The notes under the pieces are model-generated. The model was not told the origin of the DNA. It saw nothing but the letters and a program-made list of their open reading frames with translations, and did no database searches. 64,000 nt of DNA from Cinnamomum chago (taxonomy: Eukaryota > Streptophyta > Magnoliopsida > Laurales > Lauraceae). Made by a program: the position numbers and the translations under genes. Positions 23,091-34,985 of this stretch are shown one piece after another (the first letter of the stretch is position 1; each line of letters opens with the position of its first letter). The stretch lies in NCBI GenBank assembly GCA_038049695.1, contig CP142456.1:20742501-20806500 (forward strand), in the 5' to 3' direction.

Positions 23091-24234
23091 GAATTTCAAG
23101 ACCTGGGTTCTATTAGATTTCAAATCTTTATTTCTCTAGTTTATTTATTTATTTAATCTTTTGTGGTGTATGGAGATTGGAATGTAAGAATGTTATTTAG
23201 AGCTTGAAGATGTAAGTGACATTAGGTTAAAAAGGTTTTTGAGGTTGACTCAATTTTAGATATTCGCTCATTTTGATGCAGTGATTCAACTTGCAACTGC
23301 GAGCTCTTACTTTGGTCGATCGAGTCTTCGTATTACTTTGATCCAACTCTTGAAAATGGGAGTGTTGGATGGTTATAGGATAAAGATGTTTTCCATCAAG
23401 CAATCTCTACCATCAATTGGTTGGGTTTTTATTTTTTCTTATTTCCTTTTGGATTGTTGGTTATGTGTTCTTTTTAGCAGTCCACATGCAGGCTAAATCA
23501 AAGGATGACTAGGATTTTATAATGGGTTCCTAGGATCATCATCGTCCATTCTTGTTTTTTCATATGATGGGTGAATGATCATAGCTTATTTGGTTTTACA
23601 TGATGGAACCACCATTCTCCATGATGCCAACGGAATTGTGTTGGGAGGAGAAGCAACCCTGCCATCCAATTGTAGTGTTAGATGACTTTTACTCTTCATT
23701 CAATATCAAGTATTTGAATTATCATTTTAAGGTGTTAGCATTTGAATTATCTAAATATTATTTTTGTGATGGTTATTGTATCTGTGATTTGATATTTATT
23801 AGTATTGTAGTATTCTTTAATCTTAATTGCTTGTATGTGAATGGATTTATAATATTTGTTGCCGTTTATTTAACATGAATATATTTCTTAGGAGCTCTGT
23901 GATTTTGTTGTAACCCATACCGGTGAAATACTGATTTTTCAGATTTGACATACTATATATATATTCACATCCTCACTAAAATTTGTAGGAATGCTATCAC
24001 AAAATACAAATGATAGTTTCGCGCCCATCCAAAAAATTTACAATGGATGCTAATGCAAGATGACATGCTCATCCAACTTATGGTTGAGCAATGTAAAGAG
24101 GGGCGCGGCATAAAAGGAGGTTTCACCTGTGAAGGGAGGGATTTATTGACAAATGAAATGAAGACGACATGGTGCCTTCTTGAGTAAGGATACATTGAAG
24201 AAGACTTATGGAGATCTGAAAGCAATGCCAGACA
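23091..24234. other. Intergenic DNA, no gene recognised
   Basis: AT-rich sequence with short frames only. No family match could be supported. Confidence 0.45.
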
Positions 24235-24569
24235 TGTCACGCCCCAAAACCGGACTCCTGCAGAGGCCCAACCGCGGGGAGCATGACTTTGAGAATAATT
24301 AAAATTCTTGCTTTCCCTAGGATACGCGTGTGTGAGGAAGATAAAATTTCTAAACACATCAAGAACATTTCACAGAAGCTTACATGGCATTGTGACCCGG
24401 AGCTCGTGGCCATCAGATTCCGTGTCGCACTTGACCTATTAGCATAAAGCTTTCATAGCAATACTCATACTCAGACTGGAACAAATCATGATATCACAAT
24501 ATACAGAACTAACAGTAACATGGTGATCATTACCTAAACATGTTCAAGTTACAAATTATAAAAGTATAT

Positions 24570-24645
24570 TCAGGAAAGTCCCAAAGAAAAGGGCTAATAA
24601 AAGTCATCCAGGAAAGTCCCAAAGAAAAGAGCTAATAAAAGCCAT
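24570..24645. repeat. Short direct duplication in the LTR
   Basis: CAGGAAAGTCCCAAAGAAAA followed by (G/A)GGCTAATAAAAG occurs twice in succession, at about 24571 and 24610. Confidence 0.8.
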
Positions 24646-25442
24646 CCAAGATAACTAACTTAAACAAAATGCTACTCCAATTATGTAACGAGCTCTGGTG
24701 CCAACCACGATGCCTAAATGACATCGTCAACAAAACAAACCTACCAAATGCAAGGCTCCAAAACCACTGCACGCACTCCAACTCGGAACGAAGGACCTGC
24801 TACCTAGAGCACCAAAAGTGAAGTATCAAACACGACGGTCTGGCAGGCGATCAATACAAATAAGAACATGGTAATTTTATATGAGAATCACCTTTCAATA
24901 GCAAAGCACAATTGAAATTTAAAGAGAAGTAATAATGACGTAGCAATAGTTATATACCAATATCATTTGTGTAAGATAGAAAACCTGCTGAATCAAACTG
25001 ATAAAACAAACAAATCGGATAAAACAGAAGGCAACCACATTGAACTATATTCTCCTATTACTGAAGTAATAAGAGCAATCAAAGTATAACCGTCACCATA
25101 TGAAATGGCCGGAACAAACATATATGACCTAATAAAGATGGGTGACAAACGGAATGGATGGCAAATAAACAGAGTTACCAAGCTGCAGTTGATGAAATAA
25201 TTAAGGATCCCAGGCCGAATGATCAGATCGACCCGGCGACCCAAGCTGAGTGGTGCCGACCAAAAATCCATGAAAACGCTTACAAATTTACAAACCATAT
25301 TCCAACTTGATAAAGGACTACTCTGCAAACTGAACAAATCATACATATGGAAGCAAACGGAATGAGTAGTCCTCTCAGGACGTATAAAATGTGGCGAGCC
25401 ACACAAAGTCCATCCTTGACACTAGGTTAAATCCTTTTTTAA

Positions 25443-25775
25443 AACCAAACCTTTACAAACCAATGCCCTTACGAATCGAAACCTTTACAAATCCAAACAT
25501 TTGCAAACCAGTACCTTTATAAATTAAAACCTTTACAAATCCAATCCTTTGCAAACCAATACCTTTACAAATTAAAACCTTTACAAATCCAATCCTTCGC
25601 AAACCAATACCTTTACAAATTAAAACCTTTACAAATCCAATCCTTCGCAAACCAATACCTTTACAAATCAAAAACATTTACAAATCCAAACCTTTGCAAA
25701 CCAATACCTTTACGAATCAAAAACCTTTGCAAATCCAAACCTTTGCAAACCAATACCTTTACGAATCAAAACCTT
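25443..25775. repeat. Tandem array of 17-bp units in 51-bp higher-order repeats
   Basis: Variants of AACCTTTACAAATCCAA, ACCAATACCTTTACAAAT and TTTGCAAACC alternate in order; a 51-bp combination repeats at least three times (for example from 25540, 25590 and 25640). An open frame on the - strand through it encodes only the array. Confidence 0.88.
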
Positions 25776-26168
25776 TTAAAGATTGTTCACAACGTGGCGA
25801 ACCACTTAGAATTTTCCTCAAAACATTCTATGAGAAAAATGAATGCAAGTTTTCAAATCTGGAATGGGATTAGTAGCTGTGGTTAAGTGGCCTACCCAGG
25901 TCGTCTCAATTAGCACTTAGAATCCAAATGTCGAATGATGATAATGGATTTGGTGCCTTGGAAGTTGTCTAGCATTTGAGATCTCTGAGTGCACATCGAG
26001 ACTTCGATAAAGTCATGGCATTTCCTTGGTAATTACAAAGGTTCCCCCTACGAAGTGTTTTTGGATTCAAAATTTCTATTCCCAAGCATCAATGAGTCCT
26101 TAGGGGGTCTACACATCAAAACAAGAGAAAACAGGGTCTCGAAAATATCTCCGAGACAGAACGCATGT

Positions 26169-26283
26169 CCGCTCGAGTGGACTGCACAGAGGCTCGGGCA
26201 CTCGAGCGGACCTAAGCTCGCTTGAGCAAGCAAAGCATCTTGCTTGCTCCTCGCCAAACAGCGGACTGGTCCGTTCGAGCGGG
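26169..26283. repeat. CTCGAG palindrome cluster in the 5.4-kb LTR
   Basis: CGCTCGAGTG (26170), CACTCGAGCG (26199), GCTCGCTTGAGC (26216) and CCGTTCGAGCGGG (26271) form a GC-rich island in AT-rich sequence. It matches in type the cluster at 14449-14603 and is followed by a similar pyrimidine-rich stretch. Confidence 0.75.
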
Positions 26284-27654
26284 AGCTAGGCTACTGCCTA
26301 AGCTTGTCCATTGCAGAATTTTCTGCTCATCTTTTGAAATAATATATGATATTTTTCCTCTATCCATCTCCACCATCCTTCCTACACAAATATTAGTTCC
26401 CTCACTTCAAACAAATCTCCATTTCACTCCAAACATAATATCCCATTCCATTCATAAACTTAATGAAGAAAACCAATATTAAGCACAGAAATTGCAGAAT
26501 TCTGAAATTGTTTTCATAGACATCAAGTACTAAACATACAATAGTTGCAATCAAACTTATACAGAAAAATTGGTATGATTAATAAATCAATATATATTTG
26601 AAATTAGATACTCATCATCAATCACCACCTAAAATAGCTCAGAATTTTTTAGAGAGGAACATAATTTAAAGTACATTTCTAACATCATCAAACCATTAAT
26701 TTTTCAAGAAAACATCATGTTACTATAATTGAAATCATGTAGAAACTTGAACATAGCACATAAACCAAATATACTTCTAAACTCAAATTACTCATGTTAA
26801 AAAGAATCAATTGAATGTATTAGAAATTTTGACCCATAATCTTTGAGAAGAAACTAAAATTCAGCTTGCATGCATTCATTATCAGATTATTATCTTGCCT
26901 TGGCCTCTAGCACTCCAAGATTTCCCCATAATCTCACCAATAAGACCTTAGCACACCTATTAACAAAAACCCCAAAGATATATTCAAAAAAGAGTAAATT
27001 AGCAAAAGGTCTCTCATAGAGGTCTAGTAATGCCTTAGTTCATCAACTTTTCATCTAAAGTCTATAGTCCATGCAGTCGAACATATTTCGACAAGAGGTC
27101 CCTAAATACAATTTTCACGACTGATTTACCCTTTCAACCGTTTTAGGCATAAAATTTTGAAATTTCAAATTTCAAATCTTATATTATCCCTCTTCTTCTG
27201 CAACCCGGACATGTTGAATCGGTTCCTAGGGCATAAAAGAAACAGAGGAAGAAATGAGAGAGGAAAGGAGGTCGTCGTGGCAAATGAAAGTAGAGGATTC
27301 GGTTGTTTCCGAATCAAGAGGGGCTTTGCTCAGTTGCAGACTGCCAGAGAAGATAGGTTTTTCCGCGTCGGGTTTTTCTCAAATCTGGTGTCCATCGATC
27401 ATCCAAGCCATGCTGATCAGATCAGATAAAGGATCATCCAAATTGATTTGTTGACTGAAGTAGAACATGAAATAGAAGACGACTTCCTGTGCCATCGCTA
27501 GACTTCTTGCGTGTTGCTGGAGAAGGAGGATCCCCACCAAATGCCTCGCCGCACCATCGCTAGACTCGTTTCTAGAACCCCTGCTGACTTGCCAAACATA
27601 GTCGACGGTGCTACACCATCGCTAGAGAAAGAAGGCAGCAGGGCTGTTATATCA

Positions 27655-28545
27655 TTTTTGACAAATCTATGAGTTTTTATGAAATTTATCTAAGTTTTTG
27701 TGAAATTTATCTAAGTTTTTATCAAGTTAAATTGAGTTTTAACAAATTTATATGAGTTTCTATCAAATTTATATGAGTTTTTCATTTTCTGTCAAATTTA
27801 TTTAAGTTTTTCGCAAATTTATCTGAGTTCTGAAACAAATTTCTTTCAGTTCTGGATAAATCTATCTGAGTTTTGGCTAATTTATCTGAGTTCTTGAACA
27901 AATTTATCTGAGTTTTGGACAAATCTATCTAAGTTTCTGACAAATTTATTTGAGTTTTTGGAAAATATAGTTGAGTTTCTGACAAATTTTTCTCCATTTA
28001 GCAAATTTTAACTGAGTTTTTGAACTAAACTCGGGCTGTTCTATTGAAATTTATTTGCATTTTTTGAAACAAATTTAACCGAGTTTTGGAAAAATACTTG
28101 AGTTTTTGGCAATTTTTTCTGAAAATTGAAATTTTGGTTTATCTTAGTTTTGGAAAATATACTTGCATTTTTTAAATTTATTTTTGTTTTTTAATTTTAT
28201 TTACATCTTTTGAAATTTATTTGCATCTTTTGAGATTTATTTATTATTTTTTGAAATTTATTTGGATCTTTTGAAATTTATTTTCATCTTTTGAAATTTA
28301 TTTATATTTATTGAAATTTATTTATATTTTTTAATTTTTATTTGGATCTTTTAAATTTTATTTGCGTCTTTTTAAATTTCTCTGTGTTCTTTTGAAATTT
28401 ATTGTGTTTTTTTTAAATTTATTTGCATTCTTTTGAATTTATTTTATTTTTTTTTTAATTTACGTATTTTGAAATTTATTTTCATCTTTTGAGATTTATT
28501 TACATTTTTGAAATTTATTTACATTTTTGAAATTTATTTGGCCAA
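27655..28545. repeat. AT-rich minisatellite that drifts along its length
   Basis: About 40 units of 17-25 bp. The left half is built on AAATTTATCTGAGTTTTTG, the right half on TTTGAAATTTATTTGCATCT. Units vary by substitution and small indels, and the consensus changes gradually from left to right. Confidence 0.85.
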
Positions 28546-29598
28546 TTAAATGGCAGTTGACCATTATTAATGGCATATCCCACTAATCGTGGGATATGAT
28601 TTTGAAGGAAGGGTAAATTAGACATTTTAGGTCTTCATATTTAAAAAAATGACCTATCACACTATAAAAAACAATTGTGAAATGATTGCCTTAAACTCAT
28701 GCTTTGAAGGACCTCCGACCAAAGCCCAAAAAAAAAAAAATGGCTCACAAATTGAAAAAATAACGAAGACATGGAATTTGATCATGCATGTTGGAATTAG
28801 TGGCTCTCTATGACATAGATCAACATGTTAAAAGATGGGAGAAAGATGCTTACTCTAAGATAGCCCTACATTAACTCTATTGGCTGCTGGAGAGGTTGTT
28901 GGTGACGAAACAACAAGAAAATGGCGCCAATAGGAAGCTCTCGAAGCAAGGAGGAGAATGGTGGTGGTGAATCTTCATCTAGGCAAAGATTTCCTTGAGT
29001 TTCAGTGGAAGAAAGGAAGAAGACCAAGAGGAGAAGGGCTCAACTGGTCATAATCGGTTCGAGGCTAGGAAAATGAAATGGGAAAGGAGATGGGTTTTAT
29101 AAAATTAGTGGAAAGTGGGGCCCACCACTAGTAATACTTTGTGGGCTTGAAAGTGGACTTACTGGGCCTCAGATGAAATTGGCGAAGAAGACTAAAATGA
29201 TCTTGAAAAAATCTAGTTTTTAAAAAGTATATTTTTGACATGGTTATGGAATTTTGAAATTTGGGCTCAGATTTCAATGTAAAATTGTTGTTTTGCCCCT
29301 AGGGCTGAAAACTGATTTTTTAGGCTTCGAATGGAATCGATGTGAAAAGAAAAGTTGTTGGGGCTAATTTGACCTATCAAAAGAAATAAAAATTGGAATT
29401 TCTCAAAATAAACAGCAATCCCCCCACGCTAACACGTGCACCCCAAGGCATTACTAGGTTACCCAACTGGGTCCAACAACTCTCAAAATTCTCAAAGCTA
29501 TGGAAAAATTATTCTAATCTTCAAACCAACTCGATTAGGCTCAAATCTCACTTAGAGAACTAACCCACAACTAGAAACACTCTAATCGGGGTCTTACA

Positions 29599-29613
29599 TC
29601 CTCCCCCCTTAGA
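29599..29613 (-). other. Polypurine tract of the Del/Tekay-like element
   Basis: On the - strand GTTCTAAGGGGGGAGGA abuts the LTR start TGTAAGACC. This fixes the LTR orientation. Confidence 0.75.
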
Positions 29614-31226
29614 ACATTTGGTCATCCAAATGATCTAAAGCAACTCAAAATCAAATGAGGATATTACTCCTACACTAGATCGCAAAAACTCAAAAGGTCT
29701 GTTGAACTTGCGGTTCTCACGGAAACACCAAACTCACTGAGTCAACCTCTATCTCAAAAAGCTGCATACGATGTTCTTCAATGCTTACGCGTAAGCTGTC
29801 ATCATGGACGAACTCACATAGAAGCAATCTTTGTCCCTGCCAGTCTTGGAATTCCACCATAAGCTTTTACCAATTCTTTGGAATATTGTCTTGTCCTTCT
29901 TCTATCCTTGGCTTCGGAGAGTTGGTGAGATGAGTACTACCAGAGGTCTGTTACTTCAAGCAATGTCATCCAATTCCCGGAACAGTTCCATTACATCTCT
30001 GTCAAATCTGTCGAAATGGGGTCTCCTATCAACGTACAATCTTCTAACAGAATGACTTAGAAATCTGTCACTTCTTCATATGCATCTCAGCTCTCCTCAG
30101 TGGACAAATAAGCCGGCTCAGTCAAATATTTGGACGGACATCTGAACACTCCATAAATCTCCGTCTGCTTGTTGAAATCACAAGGTTCACAGATTATGTT
30201 GGTCTCTAACTCTGACCTGACCCATTAAGACTCTAGATATCATGTTGCTCCACAAGTCAAACTCCATATGGTGTGCCTCTATCAAAACTCATTCTTCAAG
30301 TGTTCTACCCTGGCATGCATAACTGACCTTGGAAATTCAATTCATGTCCACAATCCTAAAATGAAGTCTTCCTTCAAAGGACTCAAAAGTTCTTGTTACT
30401 TTGTCTCTTTCTACTGATTGCTCTTAAACCTCTGTAAAACGATCAACTCCTGACCATACATGTTCGCCAACTTCGCGTCATTCTCAAACTGCTACAACTC
30501 TGCATCCAAACCCCAATGTTGTTCCAACTAGCCTCGTTTACTCAAAATTAAATCAAATGACTGTCTCTTTATTTGCCACATTTGAGACTACGTTCCCCCT
30601 AGGTGGTATTTGAACAGAAACTACCATCCGTGTCATTTGCTCAAAATTGAATCAAATGATTGTCTCTTTATTTGCCACATCTGAGACTACGTTCCCTCTA
30701 GGTGGTATTTGAATGGAAATTACCATCTGTGATCTGCTCCATTTTCTACCTCTGCCTTAAATTCACTCTCCTTACGTCATGTACATGTGTCATTCTTCTC
30801 TGAATCTTTTAACTGACCTTGTCCATAATCGACACTTCTCCACCTTGCACCTGTACACTGTCCAAACCAATATCCCGCAAGTCGGTAAAGTTTGCAAAAT
30901 CTTCTCCATCATGAGACTAGGTAACAATCCATTTTGCATACCACTCTCTACACTACTGTTGAAAATTGACTTCCTATCTTTTTAACCATTCACTGACACA
31001 TCCTACTGAGTAGACTTCACCATCATAGCTGTAATTGTTGAAAATCCTCGAACAATTCTCAGACAAAATTTTGTCAAACCCGAGAAATCTCTAACTTTTG
31101 TCCTCTTCTTGAAGTTGTACCAACTGAAAATCACTTCGAACCTCATAAAATCAACCACTAATCCGGCTTCAAAGGTCTTCTAACTTAGGAAAATGATTCA
31201 CGTTTAACCAAAAATCCTCACTTACT
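29614..31226 (-). pseudogene. Heavily decayed gypsy pol (RT end, RNase H, integrase) upstream of the 3' LTR
   Basis: The - strand carries recognisable but broken gypsy pol. Near 31190-31020 it reads fragments equivalent to the RT/connection motif of gypsy elements (TKVRDFSGLTKF, then RIVRGFSTI). Near 30280 a piece resembling the integrase HHCC finger region (EEAHHMEF in a shifted frame) is visible. Between them lies the space expected for RNase H, with a 99-bp duplication at 30541-30738. Many frameshifts and stops exist, and the integrase-to-LTR distance is shorter than in intact elements, implying deletion. The upstream part of pol is missing at about 31226, where the Harbinger-bearing segment begins. 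Confidence 0.6.
30541..30738. repeat. 99-bp tandem duplication in decayed pol
   Basis: The segment beginning CTCAAAATT(A/G)AATCAAATGA recurs at 30541 and 30640 with about ten differences. It would disrupt the RNase H region further. Confidence 0.88.
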
Positions 31227-31676
31227 AGCCTAATGCATCATTTGACGGTCCATCATAAATTGTAATTGGGTATTGGAATGCTGCTCATATGAAGATTTTG
31301 GAACGTGGCAAATTTTTGGCCATGTACTTAAAAACCCTATTTGTGAAAACATGGCACTTTTGGAACCTAGAACTTGGGGTACTACTATTTTGGCCATTTT
31401 ATTTTTTGTTTGCAACGTGGCAAAAAACTATGGATATGCATTTAGAATATGGATGGCATACAATCACCTAAGCTTTTTTGTCTCTTATTGAGAGAACTTT
31501 TCAACTATGGACATGCATGAACTTCGGTTTTGGTATATACATTGTTCTATATGGTTGTTGTGTTTTATATGCTTGTTATGTTTTATATGGTTGATGTGTA
31601 CCACGATGATGACACACAATTATATATTACTTTGTTATTAATGTACTACTTGTTGCAGATTATATTTTGTTCAAAA

Positions 31677-32964
31677 ATGGATGAGGATATGGGTTTCTTT
31701 TTCTTTTGTGCCTAAACTGTGGCTCTTAATTGTGTTCTTAGGTATTATTATTCGTATGGCCATAGAGAAAGAGTTCATAACTCTATCTTAACTGACGATT
31801 CTTTTGTGGATGTATTATTGATTGAACATGAGTGTAATTGCATTGATCTATTATGAGTGAGCAAGGGATGCTATGTTAATCTGTCAAATGAGTTTAGACA
31901 AAGAAGTCTATTATTCGACTCACGAAATGTTTCGGTTAAGGAGCAACTTGCCATTTTTTTTATTCATGATTGCTCACAATGAGCATAATCGAGTGATGCA
32001 GAATCGATTTCAACACTCTGGCGAGACTATTAGTAGGTACTTCAATAAGGTGTTGGGTGCAATTATGAGGCTTTGCCCTCATTATATATTAAGCTCGTAG
32101 GAAGTGAGACTCCAACAATAATTGCAACGAACCTAACCTTTAACCCTTACTTCAAGGTAATCTAACTGTGATTTAAATTATGTCATTTTCTTTCAATGAG
32201 TTTAATAATATTTTGTTTATCATTAGGATTCTGTTGGAGCAATTGACAGCACACACATACCTACATGGGTTCGTTTAGAAGATCAGGTGCACTCCCAAAA
32301 CAAAAAGGGTTTCCTCTCACAAAATGTCATAGCTGTAGTATCTTTTGATATGAAATTTCAATACGTATTTGCTAGTTGGGAAGGGTCAACGTCTGAGTCT
32401 AGAATACTGCAAGATCCTTTGTGGAGACAACCATATAATAGGCTTCATATCCCAACGGGTAAATTCCAATTCATCCATTCTAGAACTAGGGATTATTTCA
32501 TTGTTGCAGAAAGAAATAAGCAATTATATTTTGAATATTCTAATAGAGTGAATGAATTTCTTAGGAAAATGTTATTTGGTGGATGGGGGTTATGCAAACA
32601 CCTGCATATTTATTGCACCACATCGGGGAGTGTGCTATCATCTTAAAGAGTGGTTGCCACACAAGCACCACAAACACCCAAGAAACTCTTTAATTTACGA
32701 CATTCTAAATTGCAAAATGTAGTGGAGCATACTTTTACAATATTAAAGCAATGCTTTCCCATCCTACAAACAGCACCACGATATCCTCTCAAGACACAAG
32801 AGAAAATAGTAGTTACTTGTTGTGTTATGCACAACTACATCAAACAATGGAACTATATTGATGAAATGGAGGAAGAGCGTGCACAAGAGATGGGTGTTGA
32901 TGAAGATATGTGTTTCGAGGAGGGAGGGGAAGTTGGATCTGGTTCGAGTGATGCGGACAGTTGA
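31677..32964 (+). pseudogene. PIF/Harbinger transposase pseudogene (HARBI1/DDE-4 type)
   Basis: Reading from an ATG at 31677, successive fragments match plant PIF/Harbinger transposases: YGHRERVHNSIL, RFQHSGETISRYFNKVLGAI, DSVGAIDSTHIP, LSQNVIAVVSFDMKFQYVF, LFNLRHSKLQNVVEHTF and ILKQCFPIL. The first catalytic Asp (about 32245) and the Glu (about 32725) are in place; the usual second Asp motif is not recognisable. A 70-bp intron at 32157-32226 (GT...AG) lies just before DSVGAID, an intron position I recall from plant members. Frameshifts occur near 31950 (T run), 32095 and between 32600 and 32690, and there is a TAA at 32644. The C-terminus is acidic. The terminal inverted repeats were not found, so the element's limits are unknown. 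Confidence 0.85.
32157..32226 (+). other. Conserved intron in the Harbinger transposase
   Basis: The intron begins GTAATCTAACTG and ends TTTATCATTAG. Removing it joins NPYFK to DSVGAID in phase 0, as in related plant transposases. Confidence 0.75.
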
Positions 32965-34985
32965 TATGCATATGAGCTATGAGATGCAATTGCTCAACAA
33001 ATGTGGGAGAGGCATTAATTTATTAGACGTTTATGTTTAGTGTTAAGTCCTTGTATCGTTTTTAAGTGCTTTGGTTGTTGGTACTTCATAGAATGTATAG
33101 CGGTAGATTGTTGAGACTAAGTTTCTTTTCATGGAATGCTATTTGTAACCCAATATATTGGGTAATGGTACTGTTTGTTGACATGTTTTTTTTTTTAGAA
33201 GATGTATCCATGGCTGATGAACAAGGCTGTAGAGTTTGAAGATGTATCCATAACTGTGATGGTGTTGACAAGTGTTTTTTTATAGAATATGTTTTCATAG
33301 TTGATGCACAGGGCTGAAAAGGATGAAGAAGTGGCAGCTTTTTAACTCCTCTAATAGGAATCCCATATAGTTTCTAGTTTAGATATGACTGTTAGGCATT
33401 CAGTTGAAAAAATCATTTCATATTGTGGATGAATATGCATAGTTAGAAACAAATCAACTTCATTGTCTTCTTATTTTCGATGGTCCTCTTTCAGGTTGCT
33501 CAGTGAGTTGATAGTCACTTCATATTTGAAGGTCCTCCTGCATGCTTAAACATTTTTCCTTGTACTTTATTTCACAACTTTTAGAATGGTAACTAATGCA
33601 TTTTGGATTTGATGAACATTCAGTATCATGAATCATGTACATAGTTCCCTTCTTTAATGACTGACATGCCACTATTGGCAAATAAAAGTTCATTGTTGTT
33701 AGGACTTATAATGATTTCTGGGCATTGGCTGTAATCAATTGATTATGCATTCTAACATCCTCCTAACAAGATCTTGTGAACTCATAACAAAGATGCTCCA
33801 GGGAGAAGAAAATCGTGGAGATGCTCACTAGTAAAGGAAGGGACCTTCCTGTTCCGACTCAACCTCCTTTTATCAATGTCAAGGGTACAGAATCCAGCAA
33901 ATGGTGGCTCTGAAGCCTCTTCTATTTTCTCCTCTTCTTCGGAGTTTTTATTTCTACATAGTGAAATTTTGTTAAGTTGTTGGCCACCAAATTGCAAGTA
34001 GTTTGGCTTAGAGAGATCATTCAATTTTTTTAACAGGTTTCTTTGGAGTTGTTTATTATTATTATTATTTTAAACGGATGTTGGTGTACGTTATGATCTC
34101 TTTCATTGTCTTGTAATATGTCGAATGTCCTGTTAATGAGAAATGAAGTCATGTCATTGTTTTCTCCTTACAAACTACCTTAATTAGTCTATATTTAAGT
34201 GTAAAGATCATTGACTTTCTATTTTTAATCCATCTCCCTTTTGTGCTAGGAGCCTTGGACTGAACGCATGGTGTTCAGTGTCTCACCATATTTGAAAAAC
34301 AATGTTCTAATAATTCCATGTTGATGGTCATCCAAAATCTAAGTTTGAAATGTCACATGATATGACTTTATTTCCACAAAAACTGTTATTACAATATTAA
34401 GATGTTCAAAGCCAGCATCTTTGGCCTTCTTCTCAATATAGCCTACCTTGATTGAATAAATACTTTTTTAAAGGGGAGTGAGTGCAAGTATCATATTTAT
34501 TTGACATGATATTGCCTCAAGTTAAATGGAGGACGCTGTGGCCAACATCTATACATCTCTTGTGTGTACGAGTTTGGCATTTGTAACTTTTCTAGTTTCT
34601 ATAGATATTTCTCCCATGACTTTGTTTTTTTCTCAGAGAAAAAGTTTTGAAATTTCTAAGGAGTTCTTTCTGTATGGTATATCACTGTGTAGGAAATTCA
34701 TAGCAAAACTTATGCAACCTAGGTTTGGACTTTGGATTCCCTATGGCTGAATCCTATAACAGTTATAGCAATTAGGACTGGTTTTCCCATCACCTTGGGA
34801 TGTTATTGTACAGTGACTACATTCATGCACACAATCTCTTTTCTACTTGCTATCGTTGTTACAGATCATACCAATCCCTTTTCTGGATTAGTTCTCTTCT
34901 AGAAATGCCAAATAGAATTTTGAAAACTTTTGGATGAAACCCAAGTTCACTTAGAATTAACTCCATATGGTTCGACAATAATACC
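32965..34985. other. Intergenic DNA with one low-confidence antisense frame
   Basis: No transposon or gene family is recognised apart from the frame at 33782-34024. A diverged pair of segments with AGATGTATCCAT (about 33199 and 33239) is the only repeat noted. Confidence 0.45.
33782..34024 (-). other. Unidentified 80-codon frame, possible captured gene exon
   Basis: The - strand frame opens at ATG 34024 and ends at a TGA at 33782. The product has balanced composition, unlike the low-complexity frames nearby: an acidic stretch SEEEEKIEEASEPPF, then FCTLDIDKRRLSRNRKVPSF and EHLHDFLLPGASLL. It looks like real plant protein sequence, perhaps a terminal exon or retained gene fragment, but I do not recognise the family. 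No neighbouring exon was found. Confidence 0.25.

Larger units (their letters stand above)
24235..29598 (-). repeat. 3' LTR of a Del/Tekay-like gypsy element, about 5.4 kb
   Basis: On the - strand the LTR begins TGTAAGACCCCGATTAG, directly after the purine tract GTTCTAAGGGGGGAGGA, and ends GGGGCGTGACA at 24235. The polypurine tract and the decayed pol to its right (29614-31226) set the orientation and identify it as a 3' LTR. It is far longer than most plant LTRs. Part of the excess is a low-complexity insertion around 27000-28740 (with an AT-rich minisatellite and a poly(A)-like end) and a 17/51-bp array at 25443-25775. The left end is assigned by its TGTCAC terminus and could be off if another element is nested there. 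Confidence 0.62.

Noticed and set aside
22523-23156. Ser/Leu/Pro-rich protein of 141-189 residues
   Set aside because: All three frames are open because the DNA is pyrimidine-rich and contains (TC)n; the product is low complexity and duplicated with the DNA.
24993-25406. 137-residue frame on the - strand
   Set aside because: It lies wholly within an LTR, resembles no known family and has no codon or domain support.
25453-25677. Repetitive 74-residue frame with ICKGIGLRRIGFVKV units
   Set aside because: It is a translation of the 17/51-bp tandem array; 51 is a multiple of three so the frame stays open by arithmetic.
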